From contig JAIGNY010004056.1 of the NCBI GenBank assembly GCA_020152595.1, forward strand, positions 417,001-481,000: a stretch of 64,000 nucleotides of DNA, written 5' to 3'. How positions within the stretch are numbered: position 1 is the stretch's first letter; each line of letters starts with the position of its first letter. The position numbers were made by a program, and so were the translations under genes. Positions 1 through 10,529 of this stretch are shown piece by piece. The DNA is from Chiridota heheva. Taxonomy: Eukaryota > Echinodermata > Holothuroidea > Apodida > Chiridotidae. Below the pieces are notes generated by a model. It searched no databases, was not told where the DNA came from, and saw only the letters and a program-made list of their open reading frames with translations.

Positions 1-2
1 CT

Positions 3-293
3 GAACTACATCATTACACCCAATCCTCGCTACAAATTTCCAGTCTTTTCACCCATAAGAACCTCCATTTCGGCGGGTATGACTTTTTGACTCTGCTAGA
101 AGCATTTATGAAACCCATCACTGATAGTTCAGTGATTGTACGCATCAGTAATTACACTCCCAATTGTCTATATGCACACAATGGAACTTACTGTGAAGGG
201 CCAGGTATTGTGGATTTGGTAAGTGCAGGGCCAAGTCATGCGTGTAATGTGGGGCTGATTCATTTGGAACTTTTAAAAGGATGTTTTCATTAG
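3..293 (+). CDS. Possible partial exon at window edge, unrecognised
   Basis: One frame stays open from the window edge to a TGA at 291-293, about 96 codons with fairly complex composition (HFGGYDFLTLLEAF is one stretch). I recognise no family. There is no clear splice acceptor because the 5' side is cut off, and no clear donor. It could be the terminal exon of a gene lying to the left, or chance. Confidence is low. Confidence 0.2.
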   Translation, partial: ELHHYTQSSLQISSLFTHKNLHFGGYDFLTLLEAFMKPITDSSVIVRISNYTPNCLYAHNGTYCEGPGIVDLVSAGPSHACNVGLIHLELLKGCFH

Positions 294-528
294 TGAGTTA
301 TAAACAATTCTGGTGAGTTTGGATTCATTGAACTGAAAATTTATAGCCAGAGTAATTCATCATGTACAGTTCCTAGCAGCGCAATAGTAAAGGCTTGTGC
401 ACCGTATGTTGGCTGCAGCGTAGAGCCTTGAAAGTTTCCATTGTATAAAAGTGTTTTGAGTATGCATTGCAGGTAGAAAAGTGCTGTATAAGAACTATTA
501 TTATTATTACCTACCTGTTTTTTTGCAG

Positions 529-609
529 ATGGTTTCTCCTGCAGAGCTACATGAGCTACATGCTGGTGTTTTCAGTGACAACTCTGAAATTAAGATCTCA
601 TGGAGGTGA
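529..609 (+). CDS. Possible short terminal exon, unrecognised
   Basis: A pyrimidine-rich tract ending in TTTTTTTGCAG at 518-528 is a good splice acceptor. It is followed by 26 codons starting MVSPAELHELHAGVFSDN and a TGA at 607-609. The peptide matches nothing I know. It could be the last exon of a gene entering from the left, possibly with 3-293, but no donor linking them is clear. Confidence 0.2.
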   Translation: MVSPAELHELHAGVFSDNSEIKISWR

Positions 610-1033
610 CAACTCATCCAAAGCTTTGTTAAGTATTAGAAATACATAGATTATATGGTATATGTTGTATACTAGTAAGATACTGATTTTTAGTGTAAGC
701 GACCTATGCTTTTGTTAAAACTCATGCTATCTTCTTCAGCACTATCTTATAGTTTGAAAGTTAATGGAGCACTTAAATGAATTTAAAGGCATATTATTCT
801 GAAGTCTCTAGAATATTCTACTACAACTTTCGTGCATACGATGGTGTAGAAAACCTTTGTTTGATGTGAATACTCAAATCAATCATAATTATTTCCAATC
901 AATGCTTACAATAAGTTTTTAACGACACTAGTATCAGAAATTAGACCTGTATGATTTCAAAATTACCACGTAGCAAAAAATAAGGCCTTCACTGTTCAAC
1001 TGAGAGTTCCATAAAGTGAACTTTACAGCTTAA
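610..1033. other. AT-rich stretch with no recognised feature
   Basis: No long open frame, RNA gene or clear repeat was seen here. Confidence 0.5.
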
Positions 1034-1035
1034 GA

Positions 1036-1375
1036 AAGGATTAGGTCAGGGGTCAAGCAAGTCCATCTTATATGTAAGAGGACTTCAAAAAGAAACAAAA
1101 TGGTGAAGAAAGCATTCAAAAATCTAATTCCGTTAAGGAAATATTTTAAAGGATTAGTTCACGGAGTCAAGCATGTCCATCTTATATGAAAGAGGACTTC
1201 AAAAGAAACAAAATGGTGAAGAAAGCATACAAAAATCCTAATTCCGTTAAGGAAATATTTAAAGGATTAGTTCAGGGGTCAAGTAAGTCCCATCTTATAT
1301 GAAAGAGGACTTTAAAAAAAAAATGGTGAAGAAAGCATTCAAAAATCTTATTCCATTAAGGAAATATCTTAAGTT
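1036..1375 (+). repeat. Three tandem copies of the R1 left end, 113 bp each
   Basis: Copies start at 1036, 1149 and 1262. Each begins AAGGATTAG and runs through a conserved ATTCCGTTAAGGAAATAT near its end (ATTCCATT in the third). The 113-bp spacing is nearly constant, so the terminal repeat has amplified locally. Confidence 0.85.
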
Positions 1376-1422
1376 TAAATTACGGTATCATTTGTGTAGA
1401 AACAACTGAAATCAGACTAGTT

Positions 1423-3012
1423 AACATAACAAGATTACAGGTTAATAAAAAACCCAAATTAACACCACCACCACCACAAAAAAAGATTAAATCAAAGACG
1501 CCCAGAGTTAGTAAAGAATTGATCAATGTTGACTTTGAACAGAATTGGAGCTAACAACCCACTCAGGCAAACCATTCCACTCATTAACAACTCTTTGCGA
1601 AAAGCTAAAACGCCAAATATCTATCCGTGAGATCTCTTTTGTCAACTTCAAACTGTTACCACGTGTCACACGATGGTTAGCTGAAACATGCAAGAAATAA
1701 CAGGAAGTCAAAGCATCACTACCAGATAGGAACTTAAAAACCTGAATCATATCGCCACGTCCTCTTCTCGACTCAAGCATGGTCAAACCAAGAATTCGCA
1801 ACCTAGATTCATAAGAGAGGTTCCTTACTTTGGTAATAAGTCTAGTGGGTCTTCGCTGAACCTGCTCCAAAATGAAAATATCCTTCTCATAAAAGGCACT
1901 CCAAGCCTGAATAGCATACTCAAGGTGAGGCCTGACTAACTGCTTATACAAATTAACAACAACCTCTCTAACCAAGAAAACAAAAATTTCTTCTAATCAA
2001 AACAAGCATCCTATTTGCCCTTGCAGCTGCTAAAACACACTGTTTAGAAGGCTTCAGATTGCTAGTAATGTCAACACCTAGATCCCTTTCTTGATCAACA
2101 CAACCGAGATTTGAACCATTCATTCAGTAATCAAAAGCCAAATTGCTCTGACCAAAATAAATAACTTTGCATTTATCAACATTGAATGACATCTGGCACG
2201 TTTGGATCCAAGAAATTAACTTATCCAGATCAGTTTGCAAAAGTAAAGAATCCCTAGCATTATCAACAATCCTGTACAGCTTAGTGTCACCAGCAAATTT
2301 ACAAATCCTGGAGCCAAGGGAAACATCAATATCATTAATGCAGATTAAGAAAAGAAGCGGACCCAATACAGAACCTTGAGGAACACCACTTGTAACCTTC
2401 TTCTATGGAGATACTTCACCATTAACAACAACTCTTTATGACCTGTCAACTTAACCAGAATATATCCAACTGGCACATTTTCCATCCACACTTGTTTTCA
2501 TCATGAGCCTGCCCAATGGAACCTTATGAAATGCTTTTTTGGAAATCTAAATAGATAACATCCACATTATGACTAGAAGCAACTAGTTTAGTAACATCAT
2601 CAAGAAACTCCAATGAATTAGAAACACAAGATCTCTTAGGTAAGAACCCATGCTGGGACAAATTCAACAAACCATTGACCAGTAAATGATCTAGTAAAAC
2701 ATCCTTAACAATGGACTTCATGACCTTGCACACAACACTAGTAAGACTCAATGGCCTATAGTTACAAGGCAAACTGTAGTCACCTGTTTTAAAAATAGGA
2801 GTCTCATTAGCAATTATCCAATCATTAGGAACAATACCAACATCAAAGCACTTTGAAAAGATAATACGCAGAGGACCAGAAAAAACATCAGAACACTCAC
2901 GTAAGACAGCAGGATGTATACCATCTGGACCGGGTGCTTTATTTGAGTTCAAACCCTTCAACTTCTTAGACACAACATCAATTGAAAAATCAACATTCTT
3001 AATGGATACTGG
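1423..3012 (-). mobile_element. 5'-truncated CR1-like LINE
   Basis: A minus-strand non-LTR retrotransposon fragment of 1.59 kb. Its 5' end is cut inside the reverse transcriptase domain and its 3' end lies near 1423. Both edges are set by comparison with the uninterrupted relative at about 19630-19760, where GACTAGTT continues directly into GTGATGTCATAG. 5' truncation is typical of target-primed reverse transcription. No long target-site duplication is obvious. Confidence 0.8.
1484..3012 (-). pseudogene. LINE ORF2 reverse transcriptase, broken
   Basis: Read on the minus strand, the pieces come in the normal order. NKAPGPDGIHP and NYRPLSLTSVVCKV (fingers) and YLDFQK (first catalytic Asp) lie in 2524-3012. 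GVPQGSVLGPLLF lies near 2350-2385. The catalytic box near 2281-2305 reads FAGD instead of FADD. The C-terminal part in 1523-1975 includes HLEYAIQAW and NEWNGLP, followed by a frameshift before the natural stop near 1484. Stops and frameshifts also occur between 2366 and 2523. The FAGD change alone should inactivate the enzyme. The style is that of the CR1/L2 group; the exact clade is not certain. Confidence 0.85.
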
Positions 3013-3295
3013 AGATGTCATAGTCTCAGATTCCAGAAAGTCTTGATGTATTATATCATATTTTGTGGCTTAAAAACCATGGGATATGTCACAAAATAGT
3101 AAAATTGAATCTAGGAAGGGTATTTATAATATAAACTTTCTTTACAATACATTAACAATTGTTAAGAATGGAGAATAAAGATACCAACTTTCCATAGAGC
3201 TTTAAACTTGATTTTTAAACGCTTTCTTCACCACTTTGTTTCTTTTGAAATTCTTTCATATAAGATGGACTTGCTTGACCCCTTAACTAATCCTT

Positions 3296-4068
3296 AAAAG
3301 GTCTCTGGACTGTAGCAATTTCTATATTGGCTCAAAGAATATTCAAATTTAAGCAAATCAGATTTTTTTTTAATTTAGAGAAAAAACACTTTTAATCTTT
3401 GAGTTATGGCTGATGAAACTGTGATCAGTTTTTAATTTATGCAAAAGTTGTGATGTATGACAGGGAAAGACCACTCAAGTCTTTATGTAATTCTTCAAAT
3501 TTCTTTCCTACTGTAAATCGTAGTTCACTGAAAATGATGGGAAAGTACATTACTGCTAGAATTTCATTGGGGGCATGGCAAAGACTTAATAAAACTTTTT
3601 TTTTTCCCTTCTTCAGAATTTGCTGCACCACTCAATCAGGGAATGCTTCAATTATGATAGGCATTTAAAACAAAAGGGATTTACAAAACAAAACATACGT
3701 TTCCCTGTAATACTTCAAGAATTTGATGCCTGATATTTGTAAATGCTGTAAAATGGTCAATGTTTAACCAAATTGTAATGATATTTTTTGCTACTATGAT
3801 TGTTGTAATAGGTTTTAAAGCAATTTAGCTAATGTTGCCACTACACGTCCATATACTGGTGACTAGGGTTTGTCATCCGGACAAGGTGCTGTATTTGTAC
3901 TTATTTATTTTATATCTTTATCATAATTATATTTATGTTTAAAATTCAAACCCTTTACAGTTGCAATTATTGCATTATCTCAGGCTGCCATTGTCAAGTC
4001 TAATGAACTTACAGCCCAGATCTGGATTGGCAGGTCTGCCACAAGTTTACCGTCCAAATATCCATTGA
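3296..4068. other. AT-rich stretch with no recognised feature
   Basis: Short open frames on both strands overlap each other and have no splice context or family resemblance. Confidence 0.5.
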
Positions 4069-4380
4069 AAATGGGAAAACACGGCCAAATCAGTTTCCAA
4101 TGGACTGAATTTCAATGCTCTGATATCACAAATGCTAAAAATAGATGTATGTGAGAAAGGAAAGAATAAGTTTAGTTTTACAAAATATTCAAATTCGGTC
4201 AAATGAAATTTGGCCGGTACTGAAAAAGTTTACCGGCCAAATATATTCCAAAACGGCCAAATTTGCAATACATTACGATCCTATGGCCGCATTAAAAATG
4301 TGTCCTAAACACCCGATCATTAAAAGAGAACTTTTCGAGTGATTATTTTCCTTACCTCTCCCCCTCCCCCACCCACCCCT
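4069..4380 (+). repeat. Duplicated block A, copy 1
   Basis: This matches 5400-5718 closely from AAACACGGCCAAATCAG through a shared CACCCGATCATTAAA to a C-rich end. The peptide frames inside both copies are chance frames shared by descent. Confidence 0.85.
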
Positions 4381-4640
4381 TCCCCTACTTCCGATTTGCA
4401 TTACTTGCTTACTCGCCCATTAAATTACATGATACAGTTTCCAAGCTCCACCGGCTTGTGGTAATTACCTGCTTGTGGTTATTAACAAATCACATTTTAG
4501 TGCTTGAAAGGCGATATTTCTTTGTGGGTTTTTCCAATCAGTAGAGGAGAGATGTTGCATGCGTCATTAGACAGTATACCCCCAAATTGGACAACTTTTC
4601 AATGCGGCCGGTAGATCATCATGTATTTGGCAGGTAATTG

Positions 4641-4861
4641 GCCAAACTGGCAACCCTGGCCCAGATGGGTTGTTGTACAGGTAAAGTACAGCAAACTGGC
4701 AACCCTGGCCCAGATGGGTTGTTGTACAGGTAAAGTACGGCAACCCTGGCCCAGATGGGTTGTTGTACAGGTAAAGTACAGCAACCCTGGCCCAGATGTG
4801 TTGTTGTACAGGTAAAGTACGGCAACCTTGGCCCAGATGGGTTGTTGTACAGGTAAAGTAC
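4641..4861 (+). repeat. Minisatellite, five units of about 41-49 bp
   Basis: Units share GGCCCAGATGGGTTGTTG and ACAGGTAAAGTAC. Two units carry an extra GCAAACT. Apparent proteins on either strand are translations of the repeat. Confidence 0.9.
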
Positions 4862-5163
4862 AGAGCTCTGCAAAATCACTAGTATTGGGTCCGGCGGGTA
4901 AATTTGCTTGCTATTCAGAAAATATTTGGTTGGTTTCCAAGTAATCGTTAAACAGAATTCACTCTTGAACAAAATATAGCTGGATACAAGGCATATAAAC
5001 AAGTATAACATTAAATTTATCATTATGGTTTAATTATGTTTTTGTAGGGAAAGACCCTGACCACTTTGGATTCCCCCTCCCCTTGGCGGACCTCTTCATA
5101 GGAGCAGTATATTATTTGGGGGGAGGGGGTGGAAATTGCCTGAAAACCCTATAGCCTGAAAGT

Positions 5164-5400
5164 AAGTTCAGCCAAATTTGTTTATAAATCTGCCTGAAAA
5201 AATTATATATGGGAGCTGGGGGAAATTACACCTTGTATCTTCTCTTCTCCCTCACCCATTGGCATGTACACACCCCTGCATGCCTATGCTTCTGCCCAGT
5301 GGCTGCCTTATGGCGGAATTTGCCACTCCCATGAGATTGCTTTGCCGCTCCCCTCCCCTTATTTTCCGCACATAAAATTGAATAAAGTGACACATTTTTA
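5164..5400 (+). repeat. Duplicated block B, copy 1
   Basis: This matches 5740-5978, starting at CAGCCAAATTTGTTTATAAA. It lies directly before block A copy 2, so the order is A, spacer, B, A, B. Confidence 0.85.
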
Positions 5401-5718
5401 AAATCGGGCAAAACACGGCCAAATCAGTTCCCAATGGACTAAATTTCAATGCTCTGATATCACAAATGCTAAAAATAGATGTATGTGAGAAAGGAAACAA
5501 TAAGTTTAGTATTACAAAATATTCAAATCGGCCAAATGAAGTTTGGGCAGTACTGAAAAAGTTTACCGGCCAAATATATTCCAAAACGGCCAAATTTGCC
5601 ATACATTACGATCCTATGGCCGCATTAAAAATGTGTCCTAAACACCCGATCATTAAACGAAAACTATTCAGGTGATCATATTCTTTACCTCTTCCTCCTC
5701 CCCCACCCCAACCCCCCT
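5400..5718 (+). repeat. Duplicated block A, copy 2
   Basis: Second copy of 4069-4380, about 1.33 kb downstream, with scattered substitutions and small indels. Confidence 0.85.
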
Positions 5719-5739
5719 CCTCTCCCACTTTCGATTAAT

Positions 5740-5978
5740 AAGCTCAGCCAAATTTGTTTATAAATCTGCCTAAAAAAATTTATATATGGGAGCTGGGGGA
5801 AATTCCACCCCGTATCTTCTCTTCTCCCTCACCCATTGGCATGTACACCCATCTGCATACCTATGCTTCTGCCCAGTGGCTGCGCTATGGGGGGTTTTGC
5901 CTCTCCCATGAGATCACTTTGTCCCCCCCAACCCCTTTATTTTCCGCCCATAGAATTGAATAAAGTGACACTTTTTTG
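5740..5978 (+). repeat. Duplicated block B, copy 2
   Basis: Second copy of 5164-5400, 576 bp downstream. It ends in the shared GAATAAAGTGACAC and then a C-rich run. Confidence 0.85.
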
Positions 5979-7223
5979 TCCGCTTTAAGCCCCCCCCCCT
6001 TCCTCCCATGAAACAAAATTGCACCTCTCTTATCCCAACATGACCAACTTCCTGGCACCACCACTGTTTCTGTCTATGTTTATCACAAGGCAGAACCAAA
6101 AGGAACCATGCAAAGCAAAGTAATCAAGTAGGCTGTCAGGAGTAGGTAAGACAGGGTTTCATACAAGTTTCTGAGTCTGCTAGAAACTTAGTGAAATATT
6201 TGTTTTAATTGTTGTAGGTTTTAGTTGAATAGAGACAAATTGGTCATGATGATTGTAAGGTTGCTGCAAAATGCAAGTAAAATTGGAAATATGGTTCCCA
6301 ATGTTTTAAATGAAGTTTTCAATAGGTTGTACATAGTAAAGTTACATATATTGAGAATACAGAGAAAGAGACACACAAAAACTGGTCCGTGCATAAAAAT
6401 AATTAGAAAGAGAAAGATATTTATACATTAAATGTTAACAAAATATGCAAGGGTTTCATAAAGATAATTCATAAAATTTTGTTTTTTTCTTTGAGATTAG
6501 CCTGAGGAGGGGTGGGGAGCATGAAGGGTGAAGCTGCTGTACAATTTTAATCAAAGTGATTTTATTTAGAATGCTACTTTATTTTGGAAGGGCAGCTGAA
6601 AAATCAACTTGATATTGCCTTGTAATATTAACAAATATTCCGTCTTTCAATTTCTAATCTTGAATTGTTTTCATAATTATTCAATATTTGTAGTCTATTT
6701 TGATTTTTGTAAATGTGATACTTGTTGTGCAATAAAGTTTGGAAAGCTATCTGAGTTTGTGAATTTCATATTTTGTTTTTGTTGTTAGATTAATTTAAAG
6801 TAACCATTTTAACAGTCAGGGAGATTCCCCTCTTCAGCAGAAAAAAAATATTTTCCCCGAAAAGGGGAAAACCTATGTAAATTATGTAACTTCCGGATTT
6901 CCATTTATAAGTGCTTTGACCTACGGTTTTTAATTAGCTTATATGCGGTCATTGTATGTGTGAAGTGACCAGGCTGCCTTGTGGGCATAACTGTTTTTGC
7001 AATGGACATTCCTTTTCTCGTTTGGTACTGGATTGTATCTGCATTACTTTGATAATCCCCAGCGAAAACAGGACGGAATTTGTAAGTTTGTCATTAAATA
7101 TCTGTTAAACGGCGTGGTGGATGTCCATTTGGGAACCGGATAATTTGTGGATTAATAAGTATAGATTTTGAAAATAAAAATGACCTACTTGGTTATCTAG
7201 AACCTATACAAGTTCTGTGTCTT
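5979..7223. other. Non-coding, no recognised feature
   Basis: A C-rich run near 5990 is followed by AT-rich sequence. The open frame at 6225-6431 is lysine/arginine-rich with no splice context or family resemblance. Nothing else was supported. Confidence 0.45.
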
Positions 7224-7650
7224 AGCGTTATGTTCATCCCACCCCATGTCCCACATGACATCCCATAGGCTCCATAAGGAGTCTCTGAGCTTTCACAGTC
7301 CGTGATTGAGCATACTTCGTATGAAAGTGTCAGTTCATATAACTTATATGCAAATGAATTGTTGAAATGGGGTGGGACGCCATGTCCCACATGACATCCC
7401 ATATTATCCCATGTCCCACATGACCTTCTATCCCATGGCAATCCACCCTATGTCCTGCATGGCATTCCACCACATATCCTATGTGGCATTCCACCTGTTC
7501 CACATGGCATCCCACCCCATGTCCCACATGGTAGCCCACCCCATGTTCCACATGGTAGCCCACCCCATGTTCCACATGGTAGCCCACCCCATGTTCCACA
7601 TGGCATCCCACATGTCATCCCACCCTATGTCTTACATGACGTCCCATAAG
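7224..7650 (+). repeat. 24-bp minisatellite
   Basis: The core is close to CCCACCCCATGTTCCACATG followed by GTAG or GCAT, most regular at 7505-7610 and degenerate on both sides. Because 24 is a multiple of three, both strands give long repetitive open frames; these are artefacts. Confidence 0.9.
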
Positions 7651-8035
7651 CTTCATAAGAAGTCTCATCCTAGCTATCACAGTCCCTGATTAAACATATT
7701 ATGTATTAAAGTATCAGTTCATATAACTGATAAGCAAATGAGTTGTTGAATAAGAAAAAAGGTGGAGTCAAAAAAATTATGCCTGATATAGCCCTTGGTG
7801 TATACAACATAGTAAATAGTATATCATATGTCTCTCATGACCCCCATCCATGTCCCACATGGCATCCTTTCCTATATTCATATGCAATCACATCCTGTCA
7901 CACTCCCTGACTAAGCATACTAAATAAAAATGTCTGGTCAGGTCATGTACTGTAGCAACTTTATGAAAATGAGCACAATAATAAAGGTGGAGTTTCAAAA
8001 ATCATGCCTGATATAGCTGTTGGTGCCCAAATATT
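7255..8035 (+). repeat. Three diverged copies of a module of about 120 bp
   Basis: Copies near 7260-7375, 7640-7795 and 7885-8035 share the order CACAGTCC(G/C)TGATT, a T/C-rich stretch, CAGTTCATATAACT and TTGTTGAA. Copies 2 and 3 also share GCCTGATATAGC followed by TTGGTG. The minisatellite lies between copies 1 and 2. Confidence 0.65.
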
Positions 8036-8229
8036 TTGAAGGATTTTAAATCTTAAGTGCTACAAGAGAGACTTGAGGATTTCTGAAGAATATTGAAAAA
8101 TTATATAATTTTACAGTTATCTTCTAAGAAAATATCAAATGTTTTGTAGACTTTTTAAGGAACTAGTCTTTAATCCTGTTTAAAATCTCTCTGAAAATCT
8201 TTGACATTTCATAAGGAAATTCTAACCTT

Positions 8230-8343
8230 CCATAAGAATATCTGAAGAAACTTTAACTTTTTCTGAGGAACTCTGAAGAAACTTCAACATTTTCTGAGGA
8301 AGTCTCAAAAAAATGTAACATTTTTGAGGAAATCTCAGGACAA
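8230..8343 (+). repeat. Imperfect tandem repeat, unit about 38 bp
   Basis: About three units follow the pattern TCTGAAGAAACTT plus TTTTCTGAGGAA. They lie directly against the GGACGGCCGGACGG repeat to the right. Confidence 0.6.
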
Positions 8344-8430
8344 ATTTGTGGACGGCCGAAGTGCTGGACGGCCGGACGGACGTAATCGCCATTACATAGG
8401 TTCGCATAAATGCTTCGCATGCAAACCAAA
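8344..8430 (-). repeat. Dispersed short repeat (GCATGCGAAGCAT family)
   Basis: Read on the minus strand, GCATGCGAAGCAT is followed by AACCTATGTAAT and CGTCCGTCCGGCC. The same order occurs on the + strand at 18470-18522. This is a dispersed repeat of unknown class. Confidence 0.65.
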
Positions 8431-9576
8431 AAGGAGATGGATTTGTTTCAACAGTCATTTAGTTTCCAGAAGTGGTTCGATACAGTATAGCCTCATCCAG
8501 TGCAGTGGTTAATTTTTATGATGCATGGTATGAGTTGAAGCCGAGTCAGGTTGAGAAAAAAAAGAGCCAGCTACCCATCACGGTGACGTCACCATTACCT
8601 GGTTCCAAACATAGAATTACAACAACAACAAAACCATCATACCTACATTTACAAGAAAGACGCTACATGCACACATGTTGTTTTGTTTTTGTTTTGTTTT
8701 TTCATGAAAAAAGTAGCCGGGGCTGTCGATCAGTTGATTTGCGATTAATTAACTAAACGTTAAATTGTTAAATTAGCGAAATTTATAAGCGTTTAACAAC
8801 CGTAAACAGGACTTTGTCGTGAAGTAAAAACATTTCATGTTGACGTCCTCTTTTTCGTAAGAGTTGGATCGTGGAATTACTAAAACACATTTCCGCCATG
8901 TTTTGTCTGCATCTGGACATTTACCCCGTAAACCCTATTACGGTTTCGATTAGGCTGAAATGTCCGTTTTTTCTATGAAAACATACTTTGTTTGGTAAGA
9001 TCCGACAGAAGAAGTGATCTATTCTAAATTTGTAATGATTGACTTTGTAATTGCTTCTGCCGTGATTTTTCCAGCTTGTTTCATTTGTTTGTGTTGTGAA
9101 GTAGGCAAAGCTTATGTGCTCAGTGAATATTGTGTTACTGTGCATTATATACAGTAGTTCCGCGGTAACTCTTTCCCTTCGTTTGGTAGCGTTGCGATCA
9201 TTTAGCGATTATTTATTTATTTTTTTTTTTTTTTTTTTGCAACACAATGAAGACTTGTAAATAGGAAAGTAATGTATCCTACAATTAGATTAAGTTTGAA
9301 ATTGCATACTATTACCATGATTTTTGCAGCACATGCACAAGGTGCATGTACTGCAAAATCCTTGCATGCACAAAGGGAAAGTTACATCCATACGTAAATG
9401 CAAGCACCCGAGTAATTCAAACTTTGCCTACCTGGGTACCCAGATGAGATGCGCGAAATATAAAAACTTTAAATTTTGCGGTACTAGCAATGGGTCTTCA
9501 CTGGCTTCATTGATTATCCGATACAATAATACAAATTTATGAATTATACTATAATATACTTTTATTACATACTTAG
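8431..9576. other. Non-coding, no recognised feature
   Basis: AT-rich sequence with a T-run near 9220. The short open frames show no family resemblance and no convincing splice sites. Confidence 0.45.
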
Positions 9577-9818
9577 GGTGAACAAAAGATACATTTCTTC
9601 AGATGAAGAGTGTGAAGATGATGATAACACCCTGTTAGATCATGCATCTCCACCATTGTCATCAAGAAACCCATCTACACTCACTGCAACACCTTGCCGT
9701 ACTTCACCCTCAACACCACATCGTGAGTTACCACATGCATCTTCACCACCTACAATACTATCACCTTCTCGGTCTTCATCCCGTAATACGGTAACAGCCT
9801 CACCGCAAATGATTTCTG
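9577..9818 (+). CDS. Candidate internal exon, Ser/Pro/Thr-rich protein
   Basis: The frame is bounded by an acceptor (TTATTACATACTTAG, ending 9576) and a consensus donor (TCTG followed by GTAAGT at 9819). It encodes about 80 residues. An acidic patch (SSDEECEDDD) is followed by a Ser/Pro/Thr-rich region (SPPLSSRNPSTLTATP and similar). The composition suggests a disordered segment of a nuclear protein, but I recognise no domain. The donor leaves phase 1, which matches the candidate exon at 9940. The 5' part of the gene was not found. Confidence 0.4.
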
Positions 9819-9939
9819 GTAAGTACTGTCAAAGTATTTTGGAAAGGTAAGTAAGTGAAAACATTTTTTTAAATGTTGAATGTAAATGCAAATTATCCAT
9901 TCATGCAATATTTTCATATGTTAAAAATGTGTCGTATAG

Positions 9940-10025
9940 TTTCCTTACAAATGGAAACTTTACACACAAAATATGCTTCACAAGTGGCTTATCAAATGGC
10001 TGTTGCATCTCTATCAGGGTTTTAG
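9940..10025 (+). CDS. Candidate terminal exon following 9577-9818
   Basis: After the acceptor GTCGTATAG (ending 9939) the phase-1 continuation reads VSLQMETLHTKYASQVAYQ, then MAVASLSGF and a TAG at 10023-10025. The peptide looks like a short amphipathic helix and is free of low complexity. Together with the upstream exon it would make the C-terminus of a small protein. The acceptor has a weak pyrimidine tract. Alternatively the exon could end at GG|GTTTTA near 10018 and continue further. Confidence 0.3.
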
Positions 10026-10332
10026 CTACACATGTTTGAGAGCCGGGCTCCAGTGGCAATCAGTGGCATGCACAGCGTGACTTCTTGGACCCCCCCCCCC
10101 CCCTCCCTCCCTGTCATGAAGAACTTCAAATTTAGTCCACTTCTATTGACAAATTGTCAACGAAAGAGTTTTTTTTTTAGTTTTTTTTTTAGTTTTTTTT
10201 TATCGGAAACTCTTCTCCCAATTTATCTCAATTCCCATTGTTATTCATCTTGCCCAAACTTTTTACCGCTTTTCGTCCCAGTATCGTTCAACAAAAGCCA
10301 TACATTACTATAATTATGTCAAGGTAACTATA
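10026..10332. other. Non-coding with poly-C and poly-T runs
   Basis: A C-run near 10090 and T-runs near 10170-10200. Nothing else is supported. Confidence 0.5.
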
Positions 10333-10480
10333 CTTAGACATCTAGCTTTTCATATGTTCCACTGATATCTAAACCAACACGCCTAACTTAGACATCTAGC
10401 TTTTCATATGTTCCACTGATATCTAAATCAAGACGTATAGCTGAGACATCTAGCTTTTCATACGTTCCACTAATATATAA
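10333..10480 (+). repeat. 54-bp tandem repeat, three copies
   Basis: Copies start at 10333, 10387 and 10441. Each contains GACATCTAGCTTTTCATA followed by GTTCCACT. Confidence 0.9.
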
Positions 10481-10529
10481 TTCTAGTTTTCCTATCGCCA
10501 ACAATTTTGTTTAATGATACAATGTCAAA

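Larger units (their letters stand above)
1034..3295. mobile_element. Inverted-repeat DNA element (family R1) interrupted by a LINE
   Basis: The left end (from 1036) and the right end (3219-3295) are inverted copies of one sequence of about 78 bp that starts AAGGATTAG on the outer edge, so this looks like a non-autonomous DNA element with long terminal inverted repeats. A related copy at about 19490-19870 runs straight through the point where a LINE sits here (1423-3012). Related sequence also occurs at 30980-31370. No transposase is present. The superfamily is unknown. Confidence 0.6.

Noticed and set aside
4145..5675. Two similar frames of 65 and 69 codons
   Set aside because: They are the same chance frame in the two copies of duplicated block A, so similarity between them is not evidence of coding.
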